DNA from: Lachnospiraceae bacterium
GTDB lineage: Bacteria > Bacillota > Clostridia > Lachnospirales > Lachnospiraceae
Assembly (NCBI GenBank): GCA_017620155.1
Contig: JAFZQY010000083.1
Location: forward strand, 1-34,950
Reading direction: 5' to 3'
DNA length: 34,950 bases
The notes under the pieces were generated by a model. It was not told the DNA's origin and ran no database searches. It saw nothing but the letters and a program-made list of their open reading frames with translations. The translations under genes were made by a program, and so were the position numbers. Of the stretch, positions 34,297 to 34,950 are shown piece after piece (the first letter of the stretch is position 1; the number at the start of each line of letters is the position of its first letter).

Positions 34297-34950
34297 ATGT
34301 CTAAATTCAGTGATCAGATCAGAAAAGAATGGCGCATCAACGACTTAAACCGCGATAAGGGTTTAACAACGCCCAAAGATATCGTGAGGTTTGATGACAT
34401 ATCATACGGTTCACATCCTGAATGGAACCTTCTCGATGTATATAAGCCGAAGAAAGCGGGCAAGTCTCCTCTTCCGGTCATCATGATCGTTCACGGCGGA
34501 GCATGGGTATACGGCGACAAGGAGATCTATCAGCATTATGCGATGAGCCTGGCTCAGCGCGGCTTCTCAGTGGTCAATTACTCATACAGACTCGCACCCG
34601 AGTTCAAGTTCCCCGCATCCCTGGAAGATGCCTGTGCGGTATTTAAGTGGATCGGCGACAATGCAGACAAGTATGGATTTGATACCAGCCACGTCTTCGC
34701 AGTAGGCGATTCGGCAGGCGCTCATATCTTAGGCCTCTTCGCCGACCTCTACTCCAACCCCGATTACAGATCAGAGATGAAGAAAGCCTATCCCAAGGCC
34801 AAGCTCACCATCGCTCGCGGTGTAAAGCTCACAGCCGTCGCACTCAACTGCGGCAAATACAATCTCAGGAAGTACAGTCCCGAAGATAAGGATCTGAAGA
34901 AGGCGATGAAGGATCTGCTTACTGAAAACGGCAGCAAGTCAGAGCTCGAA
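34297..34950 (+). CDS. Alpha/beta hydrolase, esterase/lipase-like, N-terminal part (cut by window edge)
   Basis: The 218 visible codons begin MSKFSDQIRKEWRIND and show an alpha/beta-hydrolase of the hormone-sensitive-lipase or carbohydrate-esterase type: VIMIVHGGAWVYGDK (HGGAW at 66-70, oxyanion hole) and FAVGDSAGAHILG (nucleophile Ser139 in GDSAG). The acid and histidine of the triad lie beyond the window. There is no signal peptide, so it is probably cytoplasmic. AGAGGGA lies about 7 bases upstream of the ATG. It is divergent from ylxM and preceded by the 21-bp repeat array. The substrate cannot be told; deacetylation of plant-derived or other esters is a guess from the family. Confidence 0.88.
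   Translation, partial: MSKFSDQIRKEWRINDLNRDKGLTTPKDIVRFDDISYGSHPEWNLLDVYKPKKAGKSPLPVIMIVHGGAWVYGDKEIYQHYAMSLAQRGFSVVNYSYRLAPEFKFPASLEDACAVFKWIGDNADKYGFDTSHVFAVGDSAGAHILGLFADLYSNPDYRSEMKKAYPKAKLTIARGVKLTAVALNCGKYNLRKYSPEDKDLKKAMKDLLTENGSKSELE

Noticed and set aside
1-34950. Insertion sequences, prophage genes, CRISPR arrays, tRNA or rRNA genes, riboswitches or T-boxes
   Set aside because: None seen by reading both strands; the intergenic spaces are too short and lack the required patterns. A covariance-model search would be needed to exclude small RNAs.

Overview
The window looks like chromosomal DNA from an anaerobic Firmicute of class Clostridia, probably a Lachnospiraceae-type organism. 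This is inferred from gene order (ylxM-ffh-rpsP-khpA-rimM-trmD-rplS-lepB-rbgA-rnhB), the short HisG with a separate HisZ, the DUF512-der-plsY-gpsA cluster, AGGAGG-type ribosome binding sites and sigma-A-like promoters. Nearly all DNA is coding. The minus strand carries almost everything; only the PRPP synthetase gene and a partial hydrolase gene are on the plus strand. I saw no rRNA, tRNA, CRISPR array, insertion sequence or prophage. No gene-free stretch exceeds about 255 bases.

Layout from low to high coordinate. (1) 1-5100: hybrid histidine kinase, recU, hisZ, hisG and the start of hisD, all minus strand. (2) 5154-11640: an operon read from 11640 downward, with a DUF512 radical-SAM-like protein, der, plsY, gpsA, a MoxR ATPase and a VWA protein. 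(3) 11743-12930: PRPP synthetase on the plus strand, divergent from (2) and apparently leaderless. (4) 12942-16102: a two-component system, convergent with prs. (5) 16247-24009: a surface-polysaccharide cassette with two GT2 enzymes, a PglK-like ABC flippase, a DUF5672 protein, a GT17 enzyme and a fusion of a Wzy-like membrane domain to a GT4 glycosyltransferase. (6) 24024-30172: pgeF, yraN, an FlhB-C-terminal-like protein, a FliK-like protein, rnhB, lepB, rbgA and a second lepB. (7) 30255-34042: rplS, trmD, rimM, khpA, rpsP, ffh and ylxM. (8) 34043-34950: a regulatory region and a partial alpha/beta hydrolase on the plus strand.

How the genes work together. Region 7 is a translation and SRP operon with a strong promoter upstream of ylxM and a clear terminator after rplS. 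Regions 6 and 5 then run as one tightly packed series of about 14 kb, starting at an extended -10 promoter right in front of the second lepB and ending at a candidate terminator near 16174-16218. The polysaccharide cassette therefore seems to be appended to a housekeeping secretion/ribosome/flagellar operon. Region 2 joins a GTPase for ribosome assembly, the two phospholipid-precursor enzymes PlsY and GpsA, and a MoxR/VWA chaperone-like pair.

The most unusual non-coding signals are three: nested inverted repeats at the ylxM promoter, a 21-bp tandem array of TGCAG-type half-sites upstream of the hydrolase, and two genes (prs and the second lepB) whose -10 boxes are so close to the ATG that their mRNAs should be leaderless or nearly so.
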